A stretch of DNA of 64,000 bases, from assembly GCA_016861345.1 (NCBI GenBank), contig BOLD01000002.1:124001-188000 (forward strand). Direction: 5' to 3'. This document shows positions 25,397-35,068 of this stretch, in pieces (the first letter of the stretch is position 1; each line of letters opens with the position of its first letter). This stretch comes from Oligoflexia bacterium. Lineage in GTDB: Bacteria; Bdellovibrionota; Bdellovibrionia; Bdellovibrionales; Bdellovibrionaceae. Under the pieces are notes generated by a model. It was given only the letters and a program-made list of their open reading frames with translations. It made no database searches and was not told the origin of the DNA. Position numbers and translations under genes: made by a program.

Positions 25397-26827
25397 ATGA
25401 AAACAATATTTTTCCTTAGTGTTGCTTGCCTGATTTCCTACATCCCATATGCATTTGCATCAGAACCAGATTGGGTCGCAAAATCCAAAAAAAAAATCAG
25501 TAATGTTGTTGATAAGTCAGGAATAAAAAAAGCACATTTGGCCATTTATATTGGCGACGGGGAACAAACTCCATATGTGGTGTATGAACTCAATGGAGCG
25601 AAGAAATTTATTCCCGCTTCAATTACAAAACTCGTAACTGCCGCAACAACTCTGGTGCACTTTCCACCGGGGACAAAATTTAAAACTCAATTAATGAGCC
25701 AGCAAAATCAGATCAAAGGCGAAGTGCTTAAGGGAAATTTGTATTTGAAGGGTGGGGGAGATCCCTCTTTTGTCTCTGAATCCATGTGGTTTTTAGTAAA
25801 TGCCTTTGTCCGCACAGGAATTAAGACGATCGAGGGAGATATCGTCGTCGATGATTCCTATTTTGATAAGTTAAGAATTGATCCCAGTCGAGAAAATGCC
25901 CGAGTCGATCGGGCCTATGATGCTCCGATTAGTGCCATGTCTTTTAATTGGAATTCAGTGAATGTGTTTGTGCGCCCAGCAGACAACGGAGAGGATGCTC
26001 ATGTCTTTGCTGATCCTGAGAATGAGTACATTCGCTTAAAATCTTCTGTGAAGACTGTTGGAGTAGGCAAAGGATCGACAGTGATCGTTGATCGTGATGA
26101 GGATGCCAAGGGTAATGGAGATGTCTTAAAAGTCAGTGGCAAAATTGGAGTGGATAGCAAAGAGGTTGTGATTTACAAGAATATCACTCAGCCAGATATT
26201 TGGGCTGGATACAATTTAAAGGCATTCTTGAAGCAGAGAGGAATCGAGATCAAAGGCAAGGTGGTCTCAGGTCTTGCGAGTGGAGATATTTTGGCCGAAT
26301 CTGAAAGTAAACCCATTGAGCAAATCCTGGCTGATATGAATAAGTTTTCCAATAACTACGTGGCTGAGATGCTGGCTAAAAATATTGCAGCAAAATTCTC
26401 AACACCCGGAAATATCCCGAAGGCAATGGATAAAATGCGTGAATATTTGGCATCGATCGGAGTGAAAAAAGAAGATTATGAGATTTATAATCCCTCTGGC
26501 CTAACTCGGGACAATAAATTTACGGCTCAATCTCTTTGGATGGTTTTGCATGATATGAAAGATCAATTTCAGTATCAGCCTGAGTTTTTTACTTCACTAC
26601 CCATTGCTGGAGTCGACGGCACACTGAAAAAACGTCTGAAAGAGACCAGGGGTGAGCGTTGGGTTAGGGCGAAAACAGGATTATTGACGGGGGTTGTCTC
26701 ATTAGCCGGCTACGCAGGACGACGAGATGGAACTGTGCTTCCTTTTGTGATGATGTATAATGGCTCTGAAGGTGAGGCCGAGGTCCGAACTCTCTTCGAT
26801 AAAATTGCACTTTCATTAATCGAATAG
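25397..26827 (+). CDS. dacB: D-alanyl-D-alanine carboxypeptidase/endopeptidase (PBP4 type)
   Basis: 476 residues from the ATG at 25397, which begins a signal peptide (MKTIFFLSVACLISYIPYAFA); a longer GTG-start reading has no signal. Active-site motifs: SITK (Ser75, Lys78), SNN in MNKFSNNYVAEML, and KTG in RAKTGLLTGV. The large insertion between the first two motifs is typical of class C PBP4. It cuts D-Ala-D-Ala ends and cross-links in the periplasm. In Bdellovibrio, PBP4-type enzymes help round up prey, but this copy could be housekeeping. The mltD-like gene follows after 15 bp. Confidence 0.93.
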   Translation: MKTIFFLSVACLISYIPYAFASEPDWVAKSKKKISNVVDKSGIKKAHLAIYIGDGEQTPYVVYELNGAKKFIPASITKLVTAATTLVHFPPGTKFKTQLMSQQNQIKGEVLKGNLYLKGGGDPSFVSESMWFLVNAFVRTGIKTIEGDIVVDDSYFDKLRIDPSRENARVDRAYDAPISAMSFNWNSVNVFVRPADNGEDAHVFADPENEYIRLKSSVKTVGVGKGSTVIVDRDEDAKGNGDVLKVSGKIGVDSKEVVIYKNITQPDIWAGYNLKAFLKQRGIEIKGKVVSGLASGDILAESESKPIEQILADMNKFSNNYVAEMLAKNIAAKFSTPGNIPKAMDKMREYLASIGVKKEDYEIYNPSGLTRDNKFTAQSLWMVLHDMKDQFQYQPEFFTSLPIAGVDGTLKKRLKETRGERWVRAKTGLLTGVVSLAGYAGRRDGTVLPFVMMYNGSEGEAEVRTLFDKIALSLIE

Positions 26828-26842
26828 TAGGCTTTTTGAACT

Positions 26843-28345
26843 ATGAAAATCAGTATGAATAAATATTTTTTTCTTCTCTCTGCAGTTCTCATTATCATGG
26901 GCTCCTCATCTTTTGGACAGGACGAGGCCAGTGAGGTCGTGAACGAAGAAGAAACACCTGTTGTCCTAGAGGAGATTGCTGGAGAGCGAAACTTGACAGG
27001 CATTCGCCCATGGCGGGCTCCTAATTATTCCGGACAGCAAGGTGCTTTAGGTTGGACAGAGGAGACATTTAAAGTTCCTGCTGGGCTTGAGACAAATTAT
27101 AAATTTTGGTTAGACGTTTACACCAAGTACTCGACCGATCAGGGTGTTCTTCATGATTCTGAGTACATTGATCTCATTTACGAAGTTCTTGATTTTACCC
27201 ATATTTCACAGCGGACAGATTTGACGGATGGACAGAAGCATCGACTGCGCACAAAAGCTGTGAAAGAGGGAAAAAAACGTGTTGTTGAGATGTTGAAAAA
27301 ATTTGAGAAAGTCACGGATCCGGCCACTCTTGATTTTAATGAGAAAAGAGTCTGGGATTACTTTCAAAAGATAGAAGGAAGTAAAAAGTATTCAGAGGCG
27401 GCCTCAAAAAACAGATTGCGATTTCAATTGGGTCAAAGAGACCGAATTATTCAGGGAATCTTTTTTTCGGGCCGGTACCTTGAAGATTTTGAACAGATAT
27501 TTCAAGAGGCTGGGCTGCCCAAAGAACTCACAAGACTGCCATTTGTGGAAAGTTCATATAATGTTTTGGCAAGATCAAAAGTGGGAGCAAGCGGCTTGTG
27601 GCAGATTATGCGGTATACAGGGCGTCCTTTTATGATGATCAATTCAACAGTCGATAAAAGAAATTATCCCAAGGACGCAACAAGAGTTGCGGCCAAGCTA
27701 CTTCGAATCAATTACAACATGTTAGAAAGTTGGCCACTGGCACTGACGGGTTACAATCACGGTCCGGCCGGAGTTTTGAAATTAACAAAACTTTATAAGA
27801 GCCGCGAGATTGGCGACCTTGTTGTCTCAAACGGATCAAAAAAGCGTCTTGGCTTTGCTTCAAGAAATTTCTACGCCAGTTTTCTTGCAATACTTGAAGC
27901 TGAGAAAAATGCCCCTCAATATTTTGGGCAGGTTTATTGGTCTCAGTCTTTAAATGCAATCGATATTAAATTGGATCAACCAGTCAGATACAAAGACATA
28001 TTGGCGTGGTTTGGCGGAAATGATCGAGCCACCCAAGTTTATAATCCCCACATTACTGCCAATGCTCGAAAGTTTGGAAAAGTTCTGCCGATTGGTTCAA
28101 TCATCAGTATTCCTGCGGCAAAAGAGAAAGAGGTACTTGCTGAGTTGGAAAACAGAAAAAAAGATATTTCAAAGCTAGTTAAGGATGATGCTATCGAGGC
28201 AGCCCGCTCCTATATAGTTGCTAAGGGAGACACGATTAGCAGTATTGCACGAGAATTTGGTGTGAGTATGAAAGAATTGCTTGCGACAAATGATCTCGAT
28301 TCGCCCCACAAACTTCGTGTGGGGCAAACCTTAAAAATTCCATAA
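26843..28345 (+). CDS. mltD: MltD-like membrane-bound lytic murein transglycosylase with LysM domain
   Basis: 500 residues. A signal peptide (about 1-25) is followed by a helical region (80-200) and a lytic transglycosylase SLT domain: LPFVESSYN with catalytic Glu236, then KVGASGLWQIM and LTGYNHGPAGV. A C-terminal LysM domain (about 455-500; SYIVAKGDTISSIAREFGV) binds glycan. It cleaves the MurNAc-GlcNAc bond with 1,6-anhydro formation. E. coli MltD is a lipoprotein, but no lipobox Cys is seen here. It probably forms a wall-remodelling operon with dacB. Confidence 0.92.
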   Translation: MKISMNKYFFLLSAVLIIMGSSSFGQDEASEVVNEEETPVVLEEIAGERNLTGIRPWRAPNYSGQQGALGWTEETFKVPAGLETNYKFWLDVYTKYSTDQGVLHDSEYIDLIYEVLDFTHISQRTDLTDGQKHRLRTKAVKEGKKRVVEMLKKFEKVTDPATLDFNEKRVWDYFQKIEGSKKYSEAASKNRLRFQLGQRDRIIQGIFFSGRYLEDFEQIFQEAGLPKELTRLPFVESSYNVLARSKVGASGLWQIMRYTGRPFMMINSTVDKRNYPKDATRVAAKLLRINYNMLESWPLALTGYNHGPAGVLKLTKLYKSREIGDLVVSNGSKKRLGFASRNFYASFLAILEAEKNAPQYFGQVYWSQSLNAIDIKLDQPVRYKDILAWFGGNDRATQVYNPHITANARKFGKVLPIGSIISIPAAKEKEVLAELENRKKDISKLVKDDAIEAARSYIVAKGDTISSIAREFGVSMKELLATNDLDSPHKLRVGQTLKIP

Positions 28346-29566
28346 TTAGATTTGAGAAGGACTCTTATCAAGAACTCGGTAAGGATTGTCTGAGTGTTCA
28401 ATCAAATAAAGGCAGGGCTCTGTATTTTTCTCGACGACCCCAGGAATTACTCCTTGGCCAGGGTAGAAACCTCCACCACTCCATGAATCTGCAGGATCTA
28501 ATTCGAAAGTGAAAGAGATAATTTTGTGTTCCCCATAAGACCAATCGGTTGTGTCACCGCTTGCAATATAAAGTTCAGATGACTGCTGTGGAGTATAGCG
28601 GTTCCACTGCGCCATTGTTCTGGCCATTGTTTCATGAACAGCCTTGTCCTTGGCTTCTGAAATTGGATTGTAGACGTGTCCCCAGGGATACAAGATCAGC
28701 TCTGAGAAAGTGTGGAATGAAAGCAGGATCGAGATGTTGGTGTGGGTTTCAACATATTTTTTGATCGCCTGTGTTTCTGGCTCGCTGAAAGGGCTTGGGC
28801 CCATGTAAACATCGCTGCCTGGACTTGTGCTCGAACCTCCGGTGCCCCAGCCGAAGCCGTAGTTTCGGTTCAGGTCAACACCAAAAGTTCCATTTTTATT
28901 TTGGCTGCGATTTTTCCGCCAATACTTGTAGCGGCCACCCGCAACGTCGTATTCCAAGCCATCAGGATTGACCGCAGGGATAATATGAATATCTCTATTG
29001 TTGATCAGATTGACGATTCGCTCATTGCCTTTGCGATATTCGGCAATAAGTTTTTGAGCAAAGCGAAGAGGCATCTCTACACTTAAGTGTTCTCTTGAAT
29101 GGTGGCCTCCCATAAAAATGGTTCCGGGCTTTTGACTTGCTTGGTTCATGTCGCCAGAGATGCGAATGGCAAGGATGTCTCGGCCTTCAACCGTTTTTCC
29201 AATGGATGAGACAGTGAGAATATCTGAATTTTCATTTTTCATTTGTTCAAGGGCTTCAGAGAGCTCAGTGAAGTTATGAAATTCACGATCTTCAGTCGGG
29301 AAATCATGAAGAGAAGTAAGGGGGAAGCTTGTTTCGAGTAGCCCCATTTTTTCGATCTCATTTTTTTCTTCAAGGTTTCCGATGGCAACGATGAAGTCTT
29401 CGCGGGTGGCTTCAATGGAAACTCCCATATCAGCAATCAAACTTCGTTGAAACTTATCCGTTGCTTTGATCTTCATCCAAAACTGTGTGTTGTCGATGGT
29501 GTTTGCCTTATGAAAAGGCAAAATCAAAAGCGCTGCGAATCCTGCAGCTAAAACCTTTTTCTTCAT
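28346..29566 (-). CDS. Secreted M14 zinc carboxypeptidase
   Basis: 406 residues from the ATG at 29566, which has GAGGGGG upstream and starts a signal peptide (KKVLAAGFAALLILPFHKA). A propeptide-like region (about 25-110) precedes the M14 domain. Zinc ligands are HSRE (His and Glu) and the His of LLSFHTFSELI. PAVNPDGLEY and GVDLNRNYGFGWG are the substrate-binding blocks, and the catalytic Glu is in FTFELDPAD. It removes C-terminal amino acids from proteins. The 3' end abuts the mltD-like gene. Confidence 0.92.
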   Translation of the reverse strand: MKKKVLAAGFAALLILPFHKANTIDNTQFWMKIKATDKFQRSLIADMGVSIEATREDFIVAIGNLEEKNEIEKMGLLETSFPLTSLHDFPTEDREFHNFTELSEALEQMKNENSDILTVSSIGKTVEGRDILAIRISGDMNQASQKPGTIFMGGHHSREHLSVEMPLRFAQKLIAEYRKGNERIVNLINNRDIHIIPAVNPDGLEYDVAGGRYKYWRKNRSQNKNGTFGVDLNRNYGFGWGTGGSSTSPGSDVYMGPSPFSEPETQAIKKYVETHTNISILLSFHTFSELILYPWGHVYNPISEAKDKAVHETMARTMAQWNRYTPQQSSELYIASGDTTDWSYGEHKIISFTFELDPADSWSGGGFYPGQGVIPGVVEKNTEPCLYLIEHSDNPYRVLDKSPSQI

Positions 29567-29695
29567 GTGGTTCCCCCTCGTGACCGTCCTGATCACATGA
29601 GGAAAAGACTAGCACGCCCCATTTTGGCACCACATGATTACTTGAATTGGAAAAAAGAAATGGACTCTCGTCTGGCTCGACAAAGGTCTTGCGAA

Positions 29696-30694
29696 TTAAA
29701 GAGCAAACATTCGGCCACAAAGGGGAGCTGGAGCAGATCTTGAAAAGAACTTAGTCAGCTCACTGATTTTATCAACGATGTAATTTGTTGGTATCAGTGC
29801 TGAACTGATTCGAACAAAGCCTTTCATGATGGGCGAGATAGTAATGCGCAAAAGAGCGTCGTTATCTAAAGTCGTCGTGTAGGTCATCATATCACCTAGC
29901 GGTGATGGAGGCCATGTCAACCCAGAGCTGCCCCCAAAGTTGACAAGTTCAGGAGTCGTCGACTGAAACCCAGGAATCATCGGTGGATAAAAGGACTCTC
30001 CTTTTCGGGATGGAGCTTGGGAAGAGTCTTTTTGATTAGCTATGTAAACACCAGCTTTTCCAACAACACCGGCGATAAAAACGGCCTTCATCATTGTGGA
30101 TTTAAATTTTTCGCGGTCTAAGAATATTTGAAAAACAAGAGATTTGGTTTCTTTGTGGTAACCAAAAGAAAGACCCAAATCGATAATTCTACCCCAGCCC
30201 TTTTCGCCAACACCGCCCAGAGCTTGAATGCCAACGGCTGCGCTGACTCCAAATTCATTTGAACGGGAAATCACAGGAGCTTTCTCCCAAAGGTTTCGAT
30301 CCAAGGCTTTGATAACATTGCGGACAACTCGGTGGCTACGCTCACGAAAGGTTTCTTGCATATTTTCAAAGGCCGTTTGCTCTTGCTTTTCTTCTTTTGA
30401 GAGAGCTGATTTCACTTTGTCTTTAACAAAGACAAGCTTCTCGCCCACAAGGCTTCCCATTCCCAGCGTCCAATTCACCTTCAAAAGAGCCGTTTCAGTA
30501 GCTTTTAAAAACAGATAGCGATTGGTTTGAAAATTAAATTTATCCTTATCTTCCATTCCTTCGTATGTGGCAGTGTCTATCTGAGAAAAAGGCTGCTCAG
30601 ACCAAACCAATGTCTTTAGACTCCGCAGTTCAGCTGAGTAAGCCATCGGAGTGGCAAATAGGATTAAGGCAATAATCAGTCGAGTGATGGTCAT
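29696..30694 (-). CDS. Exported protein of unknown function
   Basis: Not recognised. 332 residues with a signal peptide (TRLIIALILFATPMAYSA). The mature part has a charged helical region (about 75-135), a Gly-rich segment (GVSAAVGIQALGGVGEKGWG), a short hydrophobic helix (MKAVFIAGVVGKAGVYIA) and a Pro/Ser-rich stretch before a C-terminal hydrophobic part. The mixture suggests a periplasmic or outer-membrane-associated protein. It stands alone, with no close same-strand neighbour. Confidence 0.6.
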   Translation of the reverse strand: MTITRLIIALILFATPMAYSAELRSLKTLVWSEQPFSQIDTATYEGMEDKDKFNFQTNRYLFLKATETALLKVNWTLGMGSLVGEKLVFVKDKVKSALSKEEKQEQTAFENMQETFRERSHRVVRNVIKALDRNLWEKAPVISRSNEFGVSAAVGIQALGGVGEKGWGRIIDLGLSFGYHKETKSLVFQIFLDREKFKSTMMKAVFIAGVVGKAGVYIANQKDSSQAPSRKGESFYPPMIPGFQSTTPELVNFGGSSGLTWPPSPLGDMMTYTTTLDNDALLRITISPIMKGFVRISSALIPTNYIVDKISELTKFFSRSAPAPLCGRMFAL

Positions 30695-30828
30695 CAGGTG
30701 CGGATACTACAAGAGTCGTGCCGCAGGACCCAAGGAGAACTAGTGGATGATCTGGATTATGAACAGTTTAGAGGGGTTTGGGGAGCTAATTCATTGTCCA
30801 AAATTTAGACAGAGCATACAATTTGCGT

Positions 30829-31605
30829 ATGCTATTTGAATTGTTTGATTATCTTTTTACTCCAGCGACAAGGCAGGCAAGAGCGATGGGTTATCTGGGC
30901 CAATCCATCAGTTTGAAATACCGATTTAAGCGGTGCCGTCGATTTTGGAAGCCCCATTTTGCCCAATGTGAAAAAGTCATCATTGAGGCAGTCGAAAAAA
31001 CAAAAAGAAAACAAACAGTGATGATCCTGGGCAGTGGAGACTTGCAAGAGATCCCCATCGAGTATCTTGTAGCTCATTTTCAAAAAATTTTTCTTGTGGA
31101 TATTGTGCACTCAAGACAAATCAAACGACTAGTGAAAAATCATCCCAAATTTGAAGCGATTCAGGTGGATCTGAATGGTTTTCTCTATCAAAAATTAAAT
31201 AAAGAAAACCCCATGATGATGATTCAGGGCCCACCATCCCTTCCCCCTGCTGATCTCATTATTTCAGCGAATTTATTGTCACAACTTCCTCTGAAGCCTG
31301 CCGAGTATTTAAGAAAACACAAAGTTGCAGATGAAAAAATTGATCAAGTCTCATTCGAGCTGCAAAAAAATCATTTGAGCTGGTTAAGCCAAACGCCATC
31401 GAATATTTTACTTTATTCTGACTATGAGCTGCAGTTTTTAGATCAGAACGGAATACTGATTGAGTCTAAGGCCACGATTCCAGAAAATTTACTTCCCTTC
31501 AATCAGTGTCGCCAATGGGAATGGGATTTAGCTCCCATTCCTGAATTTGATAAAAAGATTGGTTTGAAAATGAAGGTATCAAGCTGTCTGCTTAAAATTA
31601 ATTAA
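30829..31605 (+). CDS. Protein of unknown function with a Rossmann (methyltransferase-like) core
   Basis: 258 residues from the ATG at 30829; an in-frame TTG six bases upstream is another possible start. TVMILGSGDLQEIPIEYL followed by IFLVDIVHSRQIKRL has the strand-Gly-loop-strand-Asp layout of SAM-binding Rossmann folds. Later segments (ADLIISANLLSQLP) would match the fourth strand. No specific methyltransferase family or catalytic motif is recognised. The 3' end overlaps the convergent hpt gene by 8 bp. Confidence 0.6.
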   Translation: MLFELFDYLFTPATRQARAMGYLGQSISLKYRFKRCRRFWKPHFAQCEKVIIEAVEKTKRKQTVMILGSGDLQEIPIEYLVAHFQKIFLVDIVHSRQIKRLVKNHPKFEAIQVDLNGFLYQKLNKENPMMMIQGPPSLPPADLIISANLLSQLPLKPAEYLRKHKVADEKIDQVSFELQKNHLSWLSQTPSNILLYSDYELQFLDQNGILIESKATIPENLLPFNQCRQWEWDLAPIPEFDKKIGLKMKVSSCLLKIN

Positions 31606-32125
31606 AATTCTGAACTTGAGCTATGTAAGGCAGATTTCGGTAGTGGCCCTGATAATCTAACCCGTAACCGACAACAAAATCATTTGGAATTTTAAAGCCA
31701 ACGTAATCAAGTTCACAGGGAACTTTCAGAGCTTCTGGTTTTTCAAGCAGAGCGACTGTGGTCAGACTTCGGGGCATTCGTGAAAGCAGAGCATTTTTAA
31801 GATAGTTCATTGTCAGTCCTGTATCGACAATGTCTTCAACAAGTATCACATCTTTTCCCTCAATCGGATGAGTCAGATCAAGAGTGACCTTCACTTCACC
31901 TGAAGAAGTGGTGCCTTGATAGCTCGATACACCGAAGAACTCGACTTGAAGATCCATATCCATTGATCGAATCAGGTCAGAGAAGAAAACAAAAGATCCC
32001 TTCAAAACACAAATGGCAACGACATCTCGGCCCTTTAATTTTTGAGACAGGGTTTGGCCTAAGTCTTTTACTTTTTTCTGGATATCAGCTTCTGAAATGT
32101 AAGTTGAGAGTTTCATGGTTTCCAT
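31598..32125 (-). CDS. hpt: Hypoxanthine phosphoribosyltransferase
   Basis: 175 residues from the ATG at 32125, chosen for its AAGGAG site 6 bases upstream; a TTG at 32143 would overlap upp. Conserved blocks are VAICVLKGSFVFFSDL, VSSYQGTTSSG, and the PRPP-binding motif VILVEDIVDTGLTM with two acidic residues and the Thr-Gly loop, then VGFKIPNDFVVGYGLD. It salvages hypoxanthine or guanine to nucleotides. It lies 10 bp after the upp stop in a nucleobase-salvage operon. Confidence 0.94.
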   Translation of the reverse strand: METMKLSTYISEADIQKKVKDLGQTLSQKLKGRDVVAICVLKGSFVFFSDLIRSMDMDLQVEFFGVSSYQGTTSSGEVKVTLDLTHPIEGKDVILVEDIVDTGLTMNYLKNALLSRMPRSLTTVALLEKPEALKVPCELDYVGFKIPNDFVVGYGLDYQGHYRNLPYIAQVQNFN

Positions 32126-32135
32126 GGTTGTCTCC

Positions 32136-32942
32136 TTAGACAAAAGAGTTATTCATAATTTCGCCAAAGCCCCCGCCACCAGGAACAATGTATTGTTTTT
32201 CATTTAAACCTTTTTCTTGGTCCCACATTTTTCCCGGAGGAGTTTTTAAAGCTGCCTCAGAAGATAAACCCCGGTCAAGTCTCAAGGCGTAGACAATGAC
32301 ATCAGGGTGAACTTGTAGGACTTTTCGAAGATATTCAGGAGTTACAATAAGATGTAGTGAAATCATTTTCAGCGCAGTGCCTGGAACGTGCCGCTTATAA
32401 TGCTCCATAGCTGCGATAATTGTATTCCCAGTGGCTCCCATGGGGTCTGGAAAGAGAACAATGGCTTGATCCTTGTCTCCTCCGATTTTTGTCGCTCCGA
32501 TGTCTGTTCCTGTAACCTGATTTTTACCATCAGTTGCTCTGGCGGCGTAGATATGATCCTGACGAAGGCAAGCTTGATCGATGGCGTAGTGAAGGGAATC
32601 AAAACAGACATGGGAAGGATAAGTTCCAGCTCGGGCGATATTCACAGAGATCACTTTTTGATTCTTTTTAAATCGCTTTCCTGAGAGGAGATTTTGGGGG
32701 TGCATCGCAGTCATTCGAGTGGGAATAGAAAAGTCCTCTTTAGGAAATTCGGCATTCATGACTGTGATGAGCAGATGTTTATAAAGAAGCTCAACAAGGT
32801 GATTGATGGTCGGTTGATATGTTTCAGGGGAGCAGAGTTGAGCAAGTAGGCCGTTTAAAAATGTGTTGTCGATGATGTGAACTTGGGGGCCATAATAGTG
32901 TTCAATTTGACGGTCAGTTACGCTGGGGAGTCCCTGATTCAT
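32136..32942 (-). CDS. upp: Uracil phosphoribosyltransferase-like protein
   Basis: 268 residues from the ATG at 32942 (GAAGAAGG upstream). It is longer than typical Upp (about 208) because of about 50 extra N-terminal residues. The PRPP loop is VLFPDPMGATGNTI, matching the Upp DPMxATG motif. VNIARAGTYPS corresponds to the R-A-G segment and PGGGGFGEIMNNSF to the C-terminal uracil-binding loop (usually PGDAGDR), which is clearly altered. A changed base specificity is possible. The gene overlaps the upstream zinc-ribbon gene by 29 bp and precedes hpt. Confidence 0.82.
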   Translation of the reverse strand: MNQGLPSVTDRQIEHYYGPQVHIIDNTFLNGLLAQLCSPETYQPTINHLVELLYKHLLITVMNAEFPKEDFSIPTRMTAMHPQNLLSGKRFKKNQKVISVNIARAGTYPSHVCFDSLHYAIDQACLRQDHIYAARATDGKNQVTGTDIGATKIGGDKDQAIVLFPDPMGATGNTIIAAMEHYKRHVPGTALKMISLHLIVTPEYLRKVLQVHPDVIVYALRLDRGLSSEAALKTPPGKMWDQEKGLNEKQYIVPGGGGFGEIMNNSFV

Positions 32943-34020
32943 TGCGAGCACCTTCTTCTAAGTTTGACCGTGGTGTATCAAACTCAAGGAACAAAGTAAA
33001 CTCACTCTTTTTATTTTGAAAACTTGGAGAATGAAAAACCTGCATGATTCCGTTGTGGTTGGGGTCATTTGGGTCGTCTTGGTTCACTCGTGGAATCTGA
33101 GCGATCATCATCCAGGCATGGCGGGCGGGGACTTCAAAGGCCGATACAGGGAAGGATTTTTTTACCGGCGGGGAATCTGGAGACTCTCTGAAAGAGCGAA
33201 GAAGTTCGACCTCTCCTTTAACGCTGCCATTTTCCACACCTTCAAGGGTGACCATAGTGGTTAAACCCAGTTCGTATTCGCCGTCACGACTACCCAGAAA
33301 CCATTGATGGGACATTTTATTTGGTGAAAAAACTTTCGTAATTCGCTCAAGGATATGAACAGAGCGTTGCCGCTTTAACTTAGAATCCAAATTTCTGATC
33401 AGTCCGACTTGCATATCGCCAAAACTAAAGGCTCTTGGAAGAGTAAACATTTCACTGGTAAACTCGTCCTTGGCATCCTTTTCAACTTCAGCATAGACGA
33501 CTTTAAGCTTGATTGTGTCTGACCCAGTCGCGGTCAGGTTGTCATCTTGATCCTCGCTGCGAGCAGGTTTGATGTTCTCTCCGCCGGCGGCCATAGTGGT
33601 TGGCTGCGGTGGGGCTGTAGCAGGGGGTACATGATCGGTCGTTGCAGATGGGTTGTGGGGTGGAGGCGATGATGCTGATGTCTCAACACCGACTGGAGGT
33701 GGAGGAGCAGATGCAGGCGTCTCTGTCGAAGAAGGAGTTGTCTCTGTGGCCGCCACATTATCCTTTTTGTCCACGATAACAGGCCCACTTTTTAAAAACT
33801 CGATTCGACTGACAAGTTCTTCATTTTGCTTTTTACGGATGAAATACACGGTCCCGAAAACAAGGCCGAAAACAACAAGGACGTAGAGAAAAGGACTGCT
33901 GATCATTTGCCGGAAAAAAGAGGGTTTGCGCGGCTTATAGCCCTCCATGTCGATACCGCAGTTGGCACAGTATCGATCTTGGGGTTGTGAAAATCCACAT
34001 TTTGGACATTTAACAAGCAT
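32914..34020 (-). CDS. Zinc-ribbon, single-pass membrane protein of unknown function
   Basis: 368 residues. It begins with a zinc ribbon (CPKC at 5-8, YCANC at about 18-22), then a membrane helix (about 43-61; FLYVLVVFGLVFGTVYFI), then a Pro/Ala/Thr-rich linker (about 90-160), and a globular domain to the end with an unusual number of Asp/Glu. The ribbon lies in the cytoplasm and the rest outside. No known family. It shares an operon with upp and hpt, the upp start lying inside its 3' end. Confidence 0.65.
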   Translation of the reverse strand: MLVKCPKCGFSQPQDRYCANCGIDMEGYKPRKPSFFRQMISSPFLYVLVVFGLVFGTVYFIRKKQNEELVSRIEFLKSGPVIVDKKDNVAATETTPSSTETPASAPPPPVGVETSASSPPPHNPSATTDHVPPATAPPQPTTMAAGGENIKPARSEDQDDNLTATGSDTIKLKVVYAEVEKDAKDEFTSEMFTLPRAFSFGDMQVGLIRNLDSKLKRQRSVHILERITKVFSPNKMSHQWFLGSRDGEYELGLTTMVTLEGVENGSVKGEVELLRSFRESPDSPPVKKSFPVSAFEVPARHAWMMIAQIPRVNQDDPNDPNHNGIMQVFHSPSFQNKKSEFTLFLEFDTPRSNLEEGARNESGTPQRN

Positions 34021-34105
34021 TCCAAAAGCTTATCACAGGGTATTTTGGAGACTAGAAGAATCTGGGTGATTCTGGTATTGACGCAGAGTGCATCAAGGGG
34101 CAAGA

Positions 34106-35068
34106 ATGCCCTCCATGAATCAGAAAAATTCAAAACAAGGCTCTCCTCTTCATACTCCTGTGATGTTGAAAGAAATTCTCGAGGCTTTTGATCCAGTTAT
34201 CAAAGCTTCTGAACAACCCCGATATTTTGATGGAACTTTCGGAAGAGGTGGACACTTAAAAGCTTTGCTGGATCGGTATCCTCATTTGACGGCGGTAGCA
34301 ACGGATCGTGATCCAGAAGCCATTGAATATGGCCGCCATACTTTTGCAAAAGAAATTGAGCAAGGACGGTTGGAGCTTGTTCATTGCAACTTTTCAGACT
34401 TCGATGCGGAGAGATTCGGTTTGTTTGATTGCATGCTCATTGATCTCGGAGTGAGTTCTCCGCAACTGGATCAAGGTCAGAGGGGCTTTAGTTTTTATCA
34501 CGAGGGCCCTTTGGATATGAGAATGGACACGACTCAAGGTTCAACAGCGGCAGATCTCGTGAACACACTTGATGAAGAGGAACTGAACAAGCTGTTTCAA
34601 GAACTGGGAGAAATTCCAAAGCCTTACAGGGTTGTTCGAGCGATCGTGCATGATCGAAAAGAAAAACCATTTGAGACAACGCGTGAATTGGCGGGGCTGA
34701 TTGAACGTGTTGAAGGGTGGAGACGAAAAGGTTTTCATCCGGCAACTCAGTATTTCATGGGACTTCGCCTGAAGGTGAATCAAGAATTAGAATCAGTTGA
34801 AAAAGCCTTAACTCCACTTATACATGGACTCAAGTCCAAAGGTCGCTTTGCGGTGCTGACCTTTCACTCTCTCGAGGATAGAATTGTAAAGAATGTGTTT
34901 AAAGACCGCGAAGAGCTGGGGGCTCCACTCACTAAAAAAGTGATTAAACCTGAGTGGAATGAAACGAAAGATAATCCTCGAGCTCGAAGCGCAAAACTAC
35001 GAGTATTCGTGCGGAGTGGCGATGACGATGGTGATGAAGTGGTTCAAGAGACAGGCCGAGGACATTGA
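34106..35068 (+). CDS. rsmH: 16S rRNA (cytosine1402-N4)-methyltransferase RsmH
   Basis: 320 residues from the ATG at 34106 (AAGGGG upstream); a GTG at 34088 and an ATG at 34115 are alternatives. It shows HTPVMLKEIL, the motif I variant YFDGTFGRGGHLKALL, IDLGVSSPQLDQGQRGFSF and DMRMD, all diagnostic of RsmH/MraW. The C-terminal FAVLTFHSLEDRIVK and NPRARSAKLRV complete the family pattern. It N4-methylates C1402 of 16S rRNA and is usually the second gene of the dcw cell-wall cluster. No mraZ precedes it here. Confidence 0.95.
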   Translation: MPSMNQKNSKQGSPLHTPVMLKEILEAFDPVIKASEQPRYFDGTFGRGGHLKALLDRYPHLTAVATDRDPEAIEYGRHTFAKEIEQGRLELVHCNFSDFDAERFGLFDCMLIDLGVSSPQLDQGQRGFSFYHEGPLDMRMDTTQGSTAADLVNTLDEEELNKLFQELGEIPKPYRVVRAIVHDRKEKPFETTRELAGLIERVEGWRRKGFHPATQYFMGLRLKVNQELESVEKALTPLIHGLKSKGRFAVLTFHSLEDRIVKNVFKDREELGAPLTKKVIKPEWNETKDNPRARSAKLRVFVRSGDDDGDEVVQETGRGH

